In this document: one piece after another, positions 24,407 through 31,800 of the stretch
How positions within the stretch are numbered: the stretch's first letter is position 1
How the letters are laid out: each line of letters opens with the position of its first letter
Source of the DNA: a virus
Length of the DNA: 64,000 nt
IMG/VR virus record: IMGVR_UViG_3300032309_001546
Location: 62,001 to 126,000 of that record
Direction: 5' to 3' (one strand)
Position numbers and translations under genes: made by a program
Notes under the pieces: generated by a model
Told to the model about the DNA's origin: nothing
What the model saw: only the letters and a program-made list of their open reading frames with translations
The model's database searches: none

Positions 24407-25873
24407 TTAGTAAGGTGCATCAATCATTTCATAACCATATGCAGGAATTCCGTAAGGATATCCAGGAATAGCAAATTTAACTTTCTTTGGGGCAGGAGCA
24501 GGATACTCTAACTTAGCCTTCTTAATCTCAGCCTCGAGATAAGAAGAAAAGCTCTTACTAGCTGGTGTACTCTTATTGTTCCGGTCAAAACACTGAATAA
24601 TATGACCATTAGTCATGCTGACCATAGCACATACGTTTCCTTTACGGAAAAACATATGGCTATTATCATTGTAGTAACTACCAATACAGTGTGCACAGTC
24701 ACTGCCCGCGACTCTCATCTCATTAGAAGTCTTAATACGGATCTTTTCAAGATGCTCCGGCAAAGCAAGAGTAGGCATATCACGATCAGGAACATTAACA
24801 TCATACTTAAGCAGTGCAAGACGATTCTGTTCCGCCGCGATTCTATGATTATTAACACTAGCATTAATCATTTCAAGAACACTCATAGTCTCGTAATCAA
24901 TAGCACTAAGACGCTCATCTCTGGCTCGAAGACCAGGAAGGCCCATACGGTAACCATCCTTAATGAACTTTTCCACAGCCTCTGCAAGACCAGTACCAAC
25001 ATTAACAGGATGAAGATCCTTCATAGCCTTTACCCAGCCATCAAGAATCTTAACATCATTAACTTTGCTCATCTTCGTATAAAGAGTAGCCTGGTTCTTA
25101 TCAATATCAGCCAGTAGCTTAGGGATACCATTGCCACTCATCTCTTCATTATGATTAATAGGAATCAACTGAACATACTCACAAGCAAGACCAGAATGGA
25201 ACCAACTAAGCCGCCGATTACTAAAGGTACGGTACTTGTAGCTCTGAATGAATTCCGCATTAATAGGATGATTTTGCATTAGAGACTTTGTCTCTGGAGC
25301 TTCATCTCTAGTCATAGAAATTTTTCTAGGAGTCCAATTGCCACGAGGAGCATTGCCATTAGGCCAGATCTTAACAGAATCCCAAGCTTTCATAGTACGA
25401 ATAGACTGAGGAATCTTATTAAGCAGTACCCGTCTATCAGTATACTTCAAAGACGAGTAACCATGGTTAAAAGCGCGCTTTACAGTGAACTTTTCCCAAG
25501 GGGTACGGGCATTATGAAGATCCTTAAGAGCCCAAGTAAGATCAACAAGATCATTAGACTCTCTAGGGAAGGAACTAGGATCCTTACTTCTCTCAGTAGT
25601 CTGATGACAAGCAGAGATAAGAGTTATCGCAGCATCAAGCTTATCATGCATATCCTTATGCCAGTAAGCAAGGCCGGCAACCAAGTTAATAATAGTCTTG
25701 TGCCGAGACATCATAGGCTTAATATAGTGCCATCTAGCACTTACTTTATAAGCACCATTCTTACTCTTATTACTGTAGTGCCGCGGCATATTCTTCATCT
25801 TAATATCAAGACGATCATTCATATTCTTCCACAAGTAATTCTTATCCTCAACAAACGCATTAAAGTCATACAT
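24407..25873 (-). CDS. PcfJ-like protein, 488 aa (tentative)
   Basis: The start at 25873 (MYDFNAF) has AGGAG 10 nt upstream; a longer frame reaches into the repeat region and is rejected. The C-terminal third, from SNEMRVAGSDCAHCIGSYY through FDRNNKSTPASKSF, resembles the PcfJ-like family. There a hydrophobic position, HCVGSY and a downstream R-x-x-x-T-P block are typical. PcfJ proteins are known from conjugative plasmids and phages, with no settled activity. The rest is basic and helical. It starts a transcription unit next to the repeat-rich region at 25.9-26.5 kb. Confidence 0.62.
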   Translation of the reverse strand: MYDFNAFVEDKNYLWKNMNDRLDIKMKNMPRHYSNKSKNGAYKVSARWHYIKPMMSRHKTIINLVAGLAYWHKDMHDKLDAAITLISACHQTTERSKDPSSFPRESNDLVDLTWALKDLHNARTPWEKFTVKRAFNHGYSSLKYTDRRVLLNKIPQSIRTMKAWDSVKIWPNGNAPRGNWTPRKISMTRDEAPETKSLMQNHPINAEFIQSYKYRTFSNRRLSWFHSGLACEYVQLIPINHNEEMSGNGIPKLLADIDKNQATLYTKMSKVNDVKILDGWVKAMKDLHPVNVGTGLAEAVEKFIKDGYRMGLPGLRARDERLSAIDYETMSVLEMINASVNNHRIAAEQNRLALLKYDVNVPDRDMPTLALPEHLEKIRIKTSNEMRVAGSDCAHCIGSYYNDNSHMFFRKGNVCAMVSMTNGHIIQCFDRNNKSTPASKSFSSYLEAEIKKAKLEYPAPAPKKVKFAIPGYPYGIPAYGYEMIDAPY

Positions 25874-25937
25874 TAGTAAGTCTCCTAAGTAGATTAGATC
25901 ATTGTTTAGCCAAGAGATAAAAAAGAGCACTGTAAGA

Positions 25938-25954
25938 GGCCGGCGCAGCCGGCC
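25938..25954 (-). terminator. GGCCGGC hairpin upstream of the PcfJ-like gene
   Basis: Identical GGCCGGC-TGC-GCCGGCC hairpin to that at 17173-17189. It lies in the leader of the PcfJ-like gene and not after a gene. It could stop read-through from the repeat region. Confidence 0.5.
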
Positions 25955-26039
25955 CATAAATAAAGTACATTGAAGACTATATACTAGTAAAGAGAGATAG
26001 ACAGAGTAATAGGATATACAGAAGAGATTAAGGTCTAGA

Positions 26040-26440
26040 CAGTAAGGAGTATACATGTAGCATGACAAGTCATGTCCTGCTATACCCTGCGTTATACCTT
26101 GCTATACCCTGCAAATACCCTGCAGATCCCCTTAAAATACCTTGCTATACCTACCCCGCTCCTACAAACTATACCAATATACCTTGTCCTCGCGTAAGCC
26201 CGTCTTATACCTCTATATACCCCTATATGCCAAAAGCATACAAGGCTATTCTCTGGACTCTTTTTGAACAAGTTCTTATACCCCTATATAGTAAACTTAT
26301 ATACTTGTATGTATACTTGTATACCCCTATGGGGCAAAAGCTGCCTTCATGAAACTCTGGATATCCATCGTAAAACTCTGGACTCTTTTTGGATCTTAAA
26401 AATGACTCTTATCTCTGGACTCTTTATGGTCTCAGAATCC
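26040..26440. repeat. Gene-free region with several classes of short direct repeat
   Basis: About 600 nt without a gene lie between 25874 and 26490. On the minus strand it contains five close copies of GCARGGTATW (26075-26155), and four copies of TATACCCCTATA-like sequence (26215-26335, plus strand). It also has three copies of CTCTGGACTCTTTTTG at 26251-26266, 26376-26391 and, with a variant end, 26413-26429. Iteron-like spacing could mean an origin or a regulatory switch. Confidence 0.6.
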
Positions 26441-26486
26441 TGGCCCGGTTGCTTGCATGTATAGCCCTTTATAGCTATATCCTCCT

Positions 26487-26518
26487 TGAAAAGAAAAACC
26501 CTGCTGTTAGGCAGGGTT
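26487..26518 (-). terminator. Intrinsic terminator after the 26532-26921 gene
   Basis: AACCCTGC-CTAACA-GCAGGGTT stem followed by TTTTTCTTTTC on the minus strand, 13 nt after the gene's stop codon. Confidence 0.85.
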
Positions 26519-26531
26519 CTCTTCCTTGAGA

Positions 26532-26921
26532 TTAGATCTCTTGGGCATGAGAGTGACGAGTCTCTCGATTAGGACTGTTAGCAGCACGGCGGCGCTTGAT
26601 AGCCTCCAACTTTGCAGCTAGTTCATTTTCCTCACGTTCAGCATTCAAAGCATCCAACTTACGCTGGTACTCACGCTGAGCACGGGTCGTCTTTACTTCC
26701 TCAACAGGCTTACTAGTAGATTGAGATGCTGCGGGTCTAATACCCTCAACCTTCTCAGTTACCATATTACTACCCTTCTTGAGGATAGGACCAAACAACC
26801 CCATGAAGATAGCAGGGATTACTAGAAGAACAGTACCGAAGATACCCCAAAGGGCACCTGCTGCACCTGCTGCTCCTGCTTTGGCAAGAAATGTTCCGCC
26901 TTCTGCGCCTACATCAGCCAT
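26532..26921 (-). CDS. Membrane protein, 129 aa, charged C-terminus
   Basis: Gly/Ala-rich hydrophobic N-terminus with one or two membrane helices (AGALWGIFGTVLLVIPAIFMGLF, residues 20-44). A Lys/Glu/Arg-rich coiled-coil tail runs to the end. It could be a membrane tether or holin-like protein. Its ATG follows the previous stop by 2 nt. It ends the SSB transcription unit. Confidence 0.65.
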   Translation of the reverse strand: MADVGAEGGTFLAKAGAAGAAGALWGIFGTVLLVIPAIFMGLFGPILKKGSNMVTEKVEGIRPAASQSTSKPVEEVKTTRAQREYQRKLDALNAEREENELAAKLEAIKRRRAANSPNRETRHSHAQEI

Positions 26922-26923
26922 GA

Positions 26924-27235
26924 TTAGCCCTCCACTCGATAGAATGCACCTGCATTAGGTGCGTGAATCTGAATAGCGCGATAACCTGGATGAAGCGGCT
27001 TACCCGTTGCATCCTTCTTGTGTCGCTTTAGAAATAGAGGAAGGTTCTTGAAGCCCAAGGTGAATCCCTCGGCACCAATCTCCCCATTGCTCCATACCTC
27101 GATATCATCACCACCCATCTTGCAACGAGTAACGACGAAGCTACCAGCCTCTGTACGAACTCGTGCTACAGTAGGAACTGCAGGGTTAGATGAACCAACT
27201 CGAATCACACCACTCGCGGTCAAAACATCACTCAT
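26924..27235 (-). CDS. Hypothetical protein, 103 aa
   Basis: Start at the second of two adjacent ATGs (27235, or 27238), with GAGAGG upstream. A longer reading frame runs through the tRNA-Arg gene and is rejected. The sequence is strand-rich with the block LGFKNLPLFLKRHKK. It lies between the tRNA-Arg and a membrane-protein gene. Unknown. Confidence 0.62.
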   Translation of the reverse strand: MSDVLTASGVIRVGSSNPAVPTVARVRTEAGSFVVTRCKMGGDDIEVWSNGEIGAEGFTLGFKNLPLFLKRHKKDATGKPLHPGYRAIQIHAPNAGAFYRVEG

Positions 27236-27283
27236 CATATACCTCTCATGTTGTACTCTAGAATATAGAGCGTTTGGGGAAAG

Positions 27284-27358
27284 TGTGCCCGACTGGACTT
27301 GAACCAGTGACCTACGGCTTAGAAGGCCGTTGCAACTATCCAACTGTGCTACGGGCAC
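27284..27358 (-). tRNA. tRNA-Arg (TCT)
   Basis: 75-nt cloverleaf: acceptor GTGCCCG/CGGGCAC, anticodon arm ACGGC-CTTCTAA-GCCGT with anticodon TCT, T arm with GGTTCAAGTCC. Confidence 0.93.
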
Positions 27359-27386
27359 GCAGCCTAGGTTTTACCCTAGTAGTTGT

Positions 27387-27881
27387 TTAGAAGCCGTCTC
27401 CATCCTCGAAGACAAAGTTGTCAGCAGGATTTCCGGCAGTCTGACGACGACGCACAGTAGTACGAGCCACAGCACGGACTGCAGGAGTTGCCACAGGACC
27501 AGCCGCCTTCATCTGCTGAGGAGCTGGAGTAGAAGCAGGTGCTGCTTCCTTGGTTGGCCGGCGACCATAGTTGATCTCATTCGCGACAACTTCAGTGATG
27601 TAGCGGGTCTCACCCTTGCTCTCATACTGACGAGTCTTGATTCGACCCTCGATCTCGGCCTCACTACCCTTTGACAGGTACTTGGCAGCATTCTCTGCAG
27701 CCTTACCCCACACAACAACACGATGCCACTCCGGCTCACTGACCGTCTCTCCCGCCTTATTTACGTACTCGTAATTAGTGCAGATAGACAAAGTAGCCCG
27801 GCTACGGCCAGTTTCAGTCGTAGACAACTTGGGATCATCACCAAGGAAACCACGAAGCTCAACACGATTCTTATTACGCAT
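27387..27881 (-). CDS. ssb: Single-stranded DNA-binding protein (SSB)
   Basis: Binds single-stranded DNA during replication and repair. The OB-fold (residues 1-105) has the standard SSB landmarks: N-RVELRGFLGDDP, EWHRVVVWGKAAENAAKYLSKG and EGRIKTRQYESKG. A low-complexity Ala/Pro/Arg linker follows. The C-terminus is DNFVFEDGDGF, an acidic-aromatic tip of the kind that recruits partner enzymes. At 164 aa it is a normal bacterial-type length. It is followed by a tRNA-Arg gene. Confidence 0.9.
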   Translation of the reverse strand: MRNKNRVELRGFLGDDPKLSTTETGRSRATLSICTNYEYVNKAGETVSEPEWHRVVVWGKAAENAAKYLSKGSEAEIEGRIKTRQYESKGETRYITEVVANEINYGRRPTKEAAPASTPAPQQMKAAGPVATPAVRAVARTTVRRRQTAGNPADNFVFEDGDGF

Positions 27882-27952
27882 CTCTCATCTCAACTTACCC
27901 ATCCACTGATGGTAATGTTTATTTCAATAAAGCATAATACTCACGATAAAAA

Positions 27953-27972
27953 GCGAGCGCAGCGAAGCTAAT
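27953..27972. repeat. AGCGCAGCG-core hairpin
   Basis: AGC-GAGCGCAGCGA-AGCT stem-loop, one member of the family of hairpins with changing stems and constant core found at 31730, 32195 and 32893-33080. Confidence 0.55.
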
Positions 27973-28084
27973 GTATGCCAAGTACAAAGATCTGAAACAT
28001 TGTACTAACAATGCTCAAAAATGTAATGGCAAAGTATAAAACGAAGATCCCACTGATAATGTCCCACAGTGTAGATTTCTTCAT
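27968..28084 (-). CDS. Small membrane peptide, 38 aa
   Basis: Encodes MKKSTLWDIISGIFVLYFAI and a further hydrophobic stretch, one membrane helix. Its ATG overlaps the TGA of the upstream 30-aa gene (ATGA), so translation is probably coupled. No own Shine-Dalgarno. Confidence 0.5.
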   Translation of the reverse strand: MKKSTLWDIISGIFVLYFAITFLSIVSTMFQIFVLGIH

Positions 28085-28173
28085 GCTAGGAAAAACACTA
28101 TCTCTGAAAGCACATTTGTGAAGAGTACCTTCAGTATCCAAGCTATTCCAATCAACGTAATGATTCTTTGCAT
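28081..28173 (-). CDS. Small membrane peptide, 30 aa
   Basis: GAGGTAATA precedes the ATG, inside the end of the upstream gene. MQRIITLIGIAWILKVLF is a membrane helix. Stop overlaps the next start. Confidence 0.52.
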   Translation of the reverse strand: MQRIITLIGIAWILKVLFTNVLSEIVFFLA

Positions 28174-28175
28174 TA

Positions 28176-28328
28176 TTACCTCGTAGCTAGAGCCAAGATA
28201 GCAATAGCAGGCCAGATCAGACTAGCCGCAGTATAAGCAAACACAAACCAGACAGGAACCACAACGCTTGCAGTTCCATTGATGTGGCTCATAGTGAAGG
28301 ATACAGTACTCATAAGAATTGACTTCAT
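28176..28328 (-). CDS. Small membrane protein, 50 aa
   Basis: Begins MKSILMSTVSFTMSHING; the second half is a hydrophobic helix rich in Ala, Val and Ile. It starts in a TAATG overlap with the previous gene, with AGGGGATCTA as ribosome site. One of a chain of coupled tiny membrane genes. Confidence 0.55.
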   Translation of the reverse strand: MKSILMSTVSFTMSHINGTASVVVPVWFVFAYTAASLIWPAIAILALATR

Positions 28329-28534
28329 TAGATCCCCTTTCTGGTTTCGGCGTCTCCGATGTTGACGAACTTTGCTCCCTTGAATTTGCGGTACGAGGCG
28401 ATGAGAAGGCCTGGGACTCTCTGTACCCAGATGCCACCTTGTGCTTTGATTCGCTTTGCGATCCGCCTTGCAGCGTATCGATTAGGCGTTTCATGCACGG
28501 AAAGACATCCACTAGCAACAAGTACACTGTACAT
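28328..28534 (-). CDS. Small basic protein, 68 aa
   Basis: Begins MYSVLVASGCLSVHET; Arg/Lys-rich middle (NRYAARRIAKRIKAQGG). AGGAGATCTA before the ATG. It may bind nucleic acid; no motif recognised. Confidence 0.6.
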   Translation of the reverse strand: MYSVLVASGCLSVHETPNRYAARRIAKRIKAQGGIWVQRVPGLLIASYRKFKGAKFVNIGDAETRKGI

Positions 28535-28731
28535 TAGATCTCCTGGTTGCGGATGATTTCAATTTCTTGACTGATCCGGATATCCCGGACAGCAAGCATC
28601 AAAGTACTGATACGGTCAACTCCCCAGACTGCTTCCAGCATTGCAATCAAGTATGCAATGTTCTCTGCATTTCGGTAGTTGATGTCAAAAAGACGGTTAT
28701 CGACTTTATCCATAGGATCTACGTTTTCCAT
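28534..28731 (-). CDS. Small protein, 65 aa
   Basis: Begins MENVDPMDKVDNRLFDIN; helical. AGGAGAAGAAC precedes the ATG, and the stop overlaps the next start (TAATG). Unknown. Confidence 0.62.
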   Translation of the reverse strand: MENVDPMDKVDNRLFDINYRNAENIAYLIAMLEAVWGVDRISTLMLAVRDIRISQEIEIIRNQEI

Positions 28732-28740
28732 GTTCTTCTC

Positions 28741-29022
28741 CTACTTGATGTCTTCAGCGCGGGCGATTGCCTCTGCTGCGAGAATGATGCATTCAAGGTT
28801 CTCGAAGTTCTTTTCAAGATACTCGATGCGGTTACGGGCCTTACGAGATCCTTCCTTGATTGCGAAGTCTTCATTCCACAGAGGAGCGGTGTCCTGAAGT
28901 AGATTGAATGCACAACGGTACTCTTGGAGCTGGGCCTTTCGACTTTCACGGGTATTAGCCGTAAGGTTGATGTAAGTCAGGTGATGAAAAGTATCGGTAA
29001 TCAGACTCTTTGTCTCGTACAT
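28741..29022 (-). CDS. Hypothetical protein, 93 aa
   Basis: Begins MYETKSLITDTFHHLTY; all-helical, highly charged, ends AIARAEDIK. GGAGGAATAA before the ATG. Could be a small coiled-coil dimer. Unknown. Confidence 0.65.
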   Translation of the reverse strand: MYETKSLITDTFHHLTYINLTANTRESRKAQLQEYRCAFNLLQDTAPLWNEDFAIKEGSRKARNRIEYLEKNFENLECIILAAEAIARAEDIK

Positions 29023-29190
29023 TTATTCCTCCGAGGAATTGTTGTTGAACTTGAACTTGCGGCATCCATTCTTAGATTCCTCCTTCCGGGGGTCTCCATG
29101 GTTGCCGTTCTTGAAACCACCGTAAGCAAGCGTCATTGCGGCGCTATCACGACGAGGGACAAACTTATCTTTCTTTACAGTCTTTGACAT
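29023..29190 (-). CDS. Small basic protein, 55 aa
   Basis: Begins MSKTVKKDKFVPRRDS and ends NNNSSEE, with Lys/Arg/Asn/Gly-rich content and no membrane segment. Weak AGGT ribosome site; the stop abuts the next start. Unknown. Confidence 0.52.
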   Translation of the reverse strand: MSKTVKKDKFVPRRDSAAMTLAYGGFKNGNHGDPRKEESKNGCRKFKFNNNSSEE

Positions 29191-29196
29191 TGTAAC

Positions 29197-29352
29197 CTAC
29201 AGGTATAAGTAGCTAGAATCAAAGAACATCACTGCTGCGATGATCCAGAAAGCAACGCCGCCATAAAAACTGGCGACGAGAAGGGTTGTTTCAGCAAGGT
29301 TGAAGGTGTGCTCTTCAAACCGCTCCTTGTCAATGTTGAATGTAATCTTCAT
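29197..29352 (-). CDS. Small membrane protein, 51 aa
   Basis: Begins MKITFNIDKERFEEHTF; residues 20-45 form a membrane helix (TTLLVASFYGGVAFWIIAAV). Its ATG overlaps the upstream TGA (ATGA). Confidence 0.55.
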   Translation of the reverse strand: MKITFNIDKERFEEHTFNLAETTLLVASFYGGVAFWIIAAVMFFDSSYLYL

Positions 29353-29498
29353 GACCAGTAACTCCAGCGAAGGATGTCAATGAGGACCATGAATGCGCAA
29401 GCAGCGAATCCAAGTCCACTAAGACAGAAAAAGAACAACGTGCAGAATTGCCAATTGTTCACAGTAACAGCATACTTACCAACTTGAATCTTGTGCAT
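29349..29498 (-). CDS. Small membrane protein, 49 aa
   Basis: Begins MHKIQVGKYAVTVNNW; residues 17-41 are a membrane helix. AAGGAGAATAAGA precedes the ATG. Coupled to the next gene by an ATGA overlap. Confidence 0.57.
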   Translation of the reverse strand: MHKIQVGKYAVTVNNWQFCTLFFFCLSGLGFAACAFMVLIDILRWSYWS

Positions 29499-29500
29499 TC

Positions 29501-29647
29501 TTATTCTCCTTCAGGAAACAAACGAAAGAACTTATCCTCTGCCCAGTCTTCAAATGAGAAGTCCAGTTCTCGGTCAAGACCAAGTTCCGCAGCTTCAATC
29601 AACAAGTTATCCTCATTCTTGTCAAACCACTCTTCAAAGTCAATCAT
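29501..29647 (-). CDS. Small acidic protein, 48 aa
   Basis: Start at 29647, with AAGGAGGACACC upstream. Begins MIDFEEWFDKNEDN; strongly acidic and helical. Unknown. Confidence 0.6.
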   Translation of the reverse strand: MIDFEEWFDKNEDNLLIEAAELGLDRELDFSFEDWAEDKFFRLFPEGE

Positions 29648-29672
29648 GGTGTCCTCCTTAGGACATAAGGGT

Positions 29673-29858
29673 TTAGAATTGTTCGAATGCCTTCTCAGCG
29701 TGAGCAAGCGCAAGGACAAGGCTATCTCTGTAGCCCTCAAGCTCTGGATGGGTTGGTAGTACACCATTTGCCCGCGTAACCAAACTCTTGAGAGTAGATA
29801 CCATGCCTTTCAGCGCATCGTAATCTATTCCACTATGACCAGCATACATCTTCATCAT
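29673..29858 (-). CDS. Hypothetical protein, 61 aa
   Basis: Begins MMKMYAGHSGIDYDALKG; helical, ends HAEKAFEQF. GAGGAGTAAGTC before the ATG. Unknown. Confidence 0.6.
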   Translation of the reverse strand: MMKMYAGHSGIDYDALKGMVSTLKSLVTRANGVLPTHPELEGYRDSLVLALAHAEKAFEQF

Positions 29859-29861
29859 GAC

Positions 29862-30068
29862 TTACTCCTCCAAACCAGAGTGATTGAGGAAGTCCCCGAT
29901 AACGGCATGGATAGCGCTGACCTTGTCACCAGCATATCCGTTCCAGTCATGGACTTCCATGCTATTGTCAGCGCGGACATCAAGGCCAAGGATCATGACA
30001 TCTCCCTGGTAGATCTTGATAAACGCAGATCCAGTCTCTATGTTCTTCAAAAAGTCTACAGTCAGCAT
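29862..30068 (-). CDS. Hypothetical protein, 68 aa
   Basis: Start at 30068, with TTGGAGGACAAC upstream. Begins MLTVDFLKNIETGSAF. A tRNA-like element stands just upstream. Unknown. Confidence 0.6.
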   Translation of the reverse strand: MLTVDFLKNIETGSAFIKIYQGDVMILGLDVRADNSMEVHDWNGYAGDKVSAIHAVIGDFLNHSGLEE

Positions 30069-30097
30069 GTTGTCCTCCAAGGACATAAGGGGGAAAG

Positions 30098-30168
30098 TCT
30101 TCCTGATAGGATTCGAACCTATCTGCTAGACCCGCAGAAGGCGGGTTTGCAATACCATAAGGAAGTGA
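30098..30168 (-). other. tRNA-like element lacking a normal D arm
   Basis: A perfect T arm (ATAGG-TTCGAAT-CCTAT), an anticodon-like arm (ACCCG-CCTTCTG-CGGGT, TTC in the anticodon place) and a CTTCCT/AGGAAG acceptor are present. The 13 nt between acceptor and anticodon arm are too short for a D arm, and U33 is replaced by C. It could be a decayed tRNA-Glu or a structural mimic. Confidence 0.5.
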
Positions 30169-30185
30169 TTCAGCCTTTGTGGCTA

Positions 30186-30252
30186 CTGGACATGACACCC
30201 AATAGGTTATCCTACCAACGGGCAGGTTACAGGCTGTTGACCTATTGGACTA
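30186..30252. repeat. Long nested hairpin next to the tRNA-like element
   Basis: CCAATAGGT and ACCTATTGG arms (9 bp) enclose a CAAC/GTTG stem. It lies between the 30253-30810 gene and the tRNA-like element and may be its leader or a processing signal. Confidence 0.45.
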
Positions 30253-30810
30253 CTAGTTCTCTGGGAAGATGTTTCCCAGCAGAAACTCTTGACATTCCAG
30301 TCGGGAGCTGGGCTCGTAGTAAGGAGCGAGTTCAGGATCACGGGCGTTGACCTTGGCTCTCTTGGCCTTGATCTGTTCCCTGAAATCCTGAAGTTCCTTG
30401 CTGCCCTTCTCCATGCGCATGATAGAGTCTGTCTCGTTAGTGAGGACTTCTCCCCACAACTTCAGACCCTTCTTCAACGTCTCAAGGAACACGGGAGTCA
30501 TGGATACCAGGTGAGCAATCTGGTAGAAGCAATTCTCGTGGACACTGTTCTCCAAAGAGATGCCGACATCTCTCCAGCCAGTGCCATGGTCCCAGTACAG
30601 ACCCTGGAACTCCAAGTCAACTACCTGGATGGTGTTCGGAAAACTGACCTTGAAGGTCGTATCTTCCCACCTCTTGCTCCAGGGGTCCTGTTCCTTAGCG
30701 GAGTAGAAGTTCTTCGTGCTCTTCTGGACAACCTCGATGTTCCAATCATGCTCTTCACAGATACTCTCCAGAGTCTTCTGGATGATAAAGTCAAGGACAA
30801 TGTCTTTCAT
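30253..30810 (-). CDS. Hypothetical protein, 185 aa
   Basis: Begins MKDIVLDFIIQKTLESI; the third of three close ATGs is chosen because GGAG lies 7 nt before it. Mixed helical protein with Trp-rich blocks (WGDVG-type GTGWRDVG). No motif recognised. A strong terminator and a GAGGTAA/TTACCTC palindrome stand upstream. Confidence 0.65.
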   Translation of the reverse strand: MKDIVLDFIIQKTLESICEEHDWNIEVVQKSTKNFYSAKEQDPWSKRWEDTTFKVSFPNTIQVVDLEFQGLYWDHGTGWRDVGISLENSVHENCFYQIAHLVSMTPVFLETLKKGLKLWGEVLTNETDSIMRMEKGSKELQDFREQIKAKRAKVNARDPELAPYYEPSSRLECQEFLLGNIFPEN

Positions 30811-30829
30811 GTTCATTCTCCAGTAAAGA

Positions 30830-30845
30830 GGTAACATTACCTCTG
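30830..30845 (-). promoter_or_regulatory. Leader palindrome of the 30253-30810 gene
   Basis: GAGGTAATGTTACCTC, a perfect short hairpin directly upstream of the gene. It resembles the 5' leader hairpins of the 42-47 kb genes. Confidence 0.45.
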
Positions 30846-30851
30846 AGGTTA

Positions 30852-30886
30852 TAAAAAGTGCTCCAGTTTACAGACATGGAGCAAGG
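30852..30886 (-). terminator. Intrinsic terminator closing the structured 30.9-31.45 kb segment
   Basis: TGCTCCA and TGGAGCA arms around a 10-nt loop, followed on the minus strand by CTTTTTAT. No gene ends nearby, so it would terminate a non-coding or long leader transcript. Confidence 0.7.
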
Positions 30887-30889
30887 TCA

Positions 30890-31450
30890 CGGGACACCAT
30901 TATTTGTGCTCCCCTATACTAGGCTGTTTCTCACCTAGTAATTCAATCATATGGGAATCGAACCCATAACTAGATATCCATAATGGTATATCTAGCGTCA
31001 CCAGACTAATCAAAAGGGTACGGGTCGTCTTATTTGCTAGCGTGCGAACCCCTTCCCAGTCGTTACTAGCGAACTAGTAACCACCCCATGTCTATATAAC
31101 TACTAGGGCAGGGGTCCCTAATAATTAGCCCATGTTTACTCTCATTACTCGCGGCAGGGCTCCGCCAGTAATAAACCCTATGTTTATCTCGTTACTAGAA
31201 GCAAGGGACTAACTAGTAACCACCCCGTGTTCATCTTGTCCATTAGTGGCTGAGGCCCACTAACAGCCAGCCTATCTTTATAGCCAGGTTTGCAACCCTG
31301 ACACCCCTAGGTTTCCATGAACGGTAGGCGCGTTCATGTGTTTCTAGAAGGATTAGAAGGTGACGTCTTGCAGTACGAACAATAGGGTTTACATCCCCTA
31401 CTATTCGCAATGTAACCTGCGTGACGCCGTAAACTTGTGAGCATTTTATA
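30890..31450 (-). ncRNA. Candidate structured non-coding RNA segment with a hairpin array
   Basis: About 560 nt without an ORF. Five hairpins recur about every 40-50 nt (31062-31081, 31100-31127, 31144-31172, 31191-31220, 31241-31265). Stem bases are similar to TTACTAG/CTAGTAA, with differing tops, and are joined by spacers close to ACATGGGGTGG. A T-arm-like hairpin (ATGGG-TTCGATT-CCCAT) lies near 30951-30968. The segment ends at an intrinsic terminator. No clear promoter cassette precedes it, so it could be a 3' extension of the upstream transcript. Confidence 0.5.
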
Positions 31451-31470
31451 GACCTACTCAGGTCTGAGGA

Positions 31471-31677
31471 TTACACGAAGAAGCGACGAGCCACGTGAAC
31501 GGCCTCAATGAGAGACTCAGAACCAGTGCTGGCATCTTCCTCGTATTCCTCGAAATCGACAAACTCTTCAGGACTGTCCGGGCGATGGCTCCAGTCGATG
31601 CGGTCAATGACCTCATCTTCGCTACCGACAGGAATGTTGAAGCAATCCTCAAAAGACACGAACTCAACAGGGACCAT
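31471..31677 (-). CDS. Small acidic protein, 68 aa
   Basis: Begins MVPVEFVSFEDCFNIP, rich in Glu and Asp (EEFVDFEEYEEDAS). CGGAG stands 7 nt before the ATG. Unknown. Confidence 0.65.
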   Translation of the reverse strand: MVPVEFVSFEDCFNIPVGSEDEVIDRIDWSHRPDSPEEFVDFEEYEEDASTGSESLIEAVHVARRFFV

Positions 31678-31724
31678 GACAGACTCCGTTTGTTACGAAG
31701 ACACACATAATGTCTTCACCATGA

Positions 31725-31745
31725 AAGGCGAGCGCAGCGAGCCTA
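31725..31745. repeat. AGCGCAGCG-core hairpin
   Basis: GGC-GAGCGCAGCGA-GCC stem-loop; same core as the hairpins at 32195 and 32893-33080. Confidence 0.55.
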
Positions 31746-31763
31746 ATACTGTGTAGCGGAGTA

Positions 31764-31800
31764 AAAATAAAACCCCAACACATCCTACTGTGCTGGGGTT
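31764..31800 (-). terminator. Strong intrinsic terminator of the 31.8-32.24 kb non-coding unit
   Basis: AACCCCAGCACAG and TGTGTTGGGGTT pair around a short loop, followed by TTATTTTTAC on the minus strand. Confidence 0.82.

Noticed and set aside
27238-27358. N-terminal extension of the 26924-27235 protein
   Set aside because: It would translate the tRNA-Arg gene; the inner ATG pair has its own GAGAGG site.
30931-31020. A functional tRNA at 30.95 kb
   Set aside because: Only the T arm is convincing; no complementary 5' acceptor strand or D arm could be found, and the central palindrome gives no U33-containing anticodon loop.
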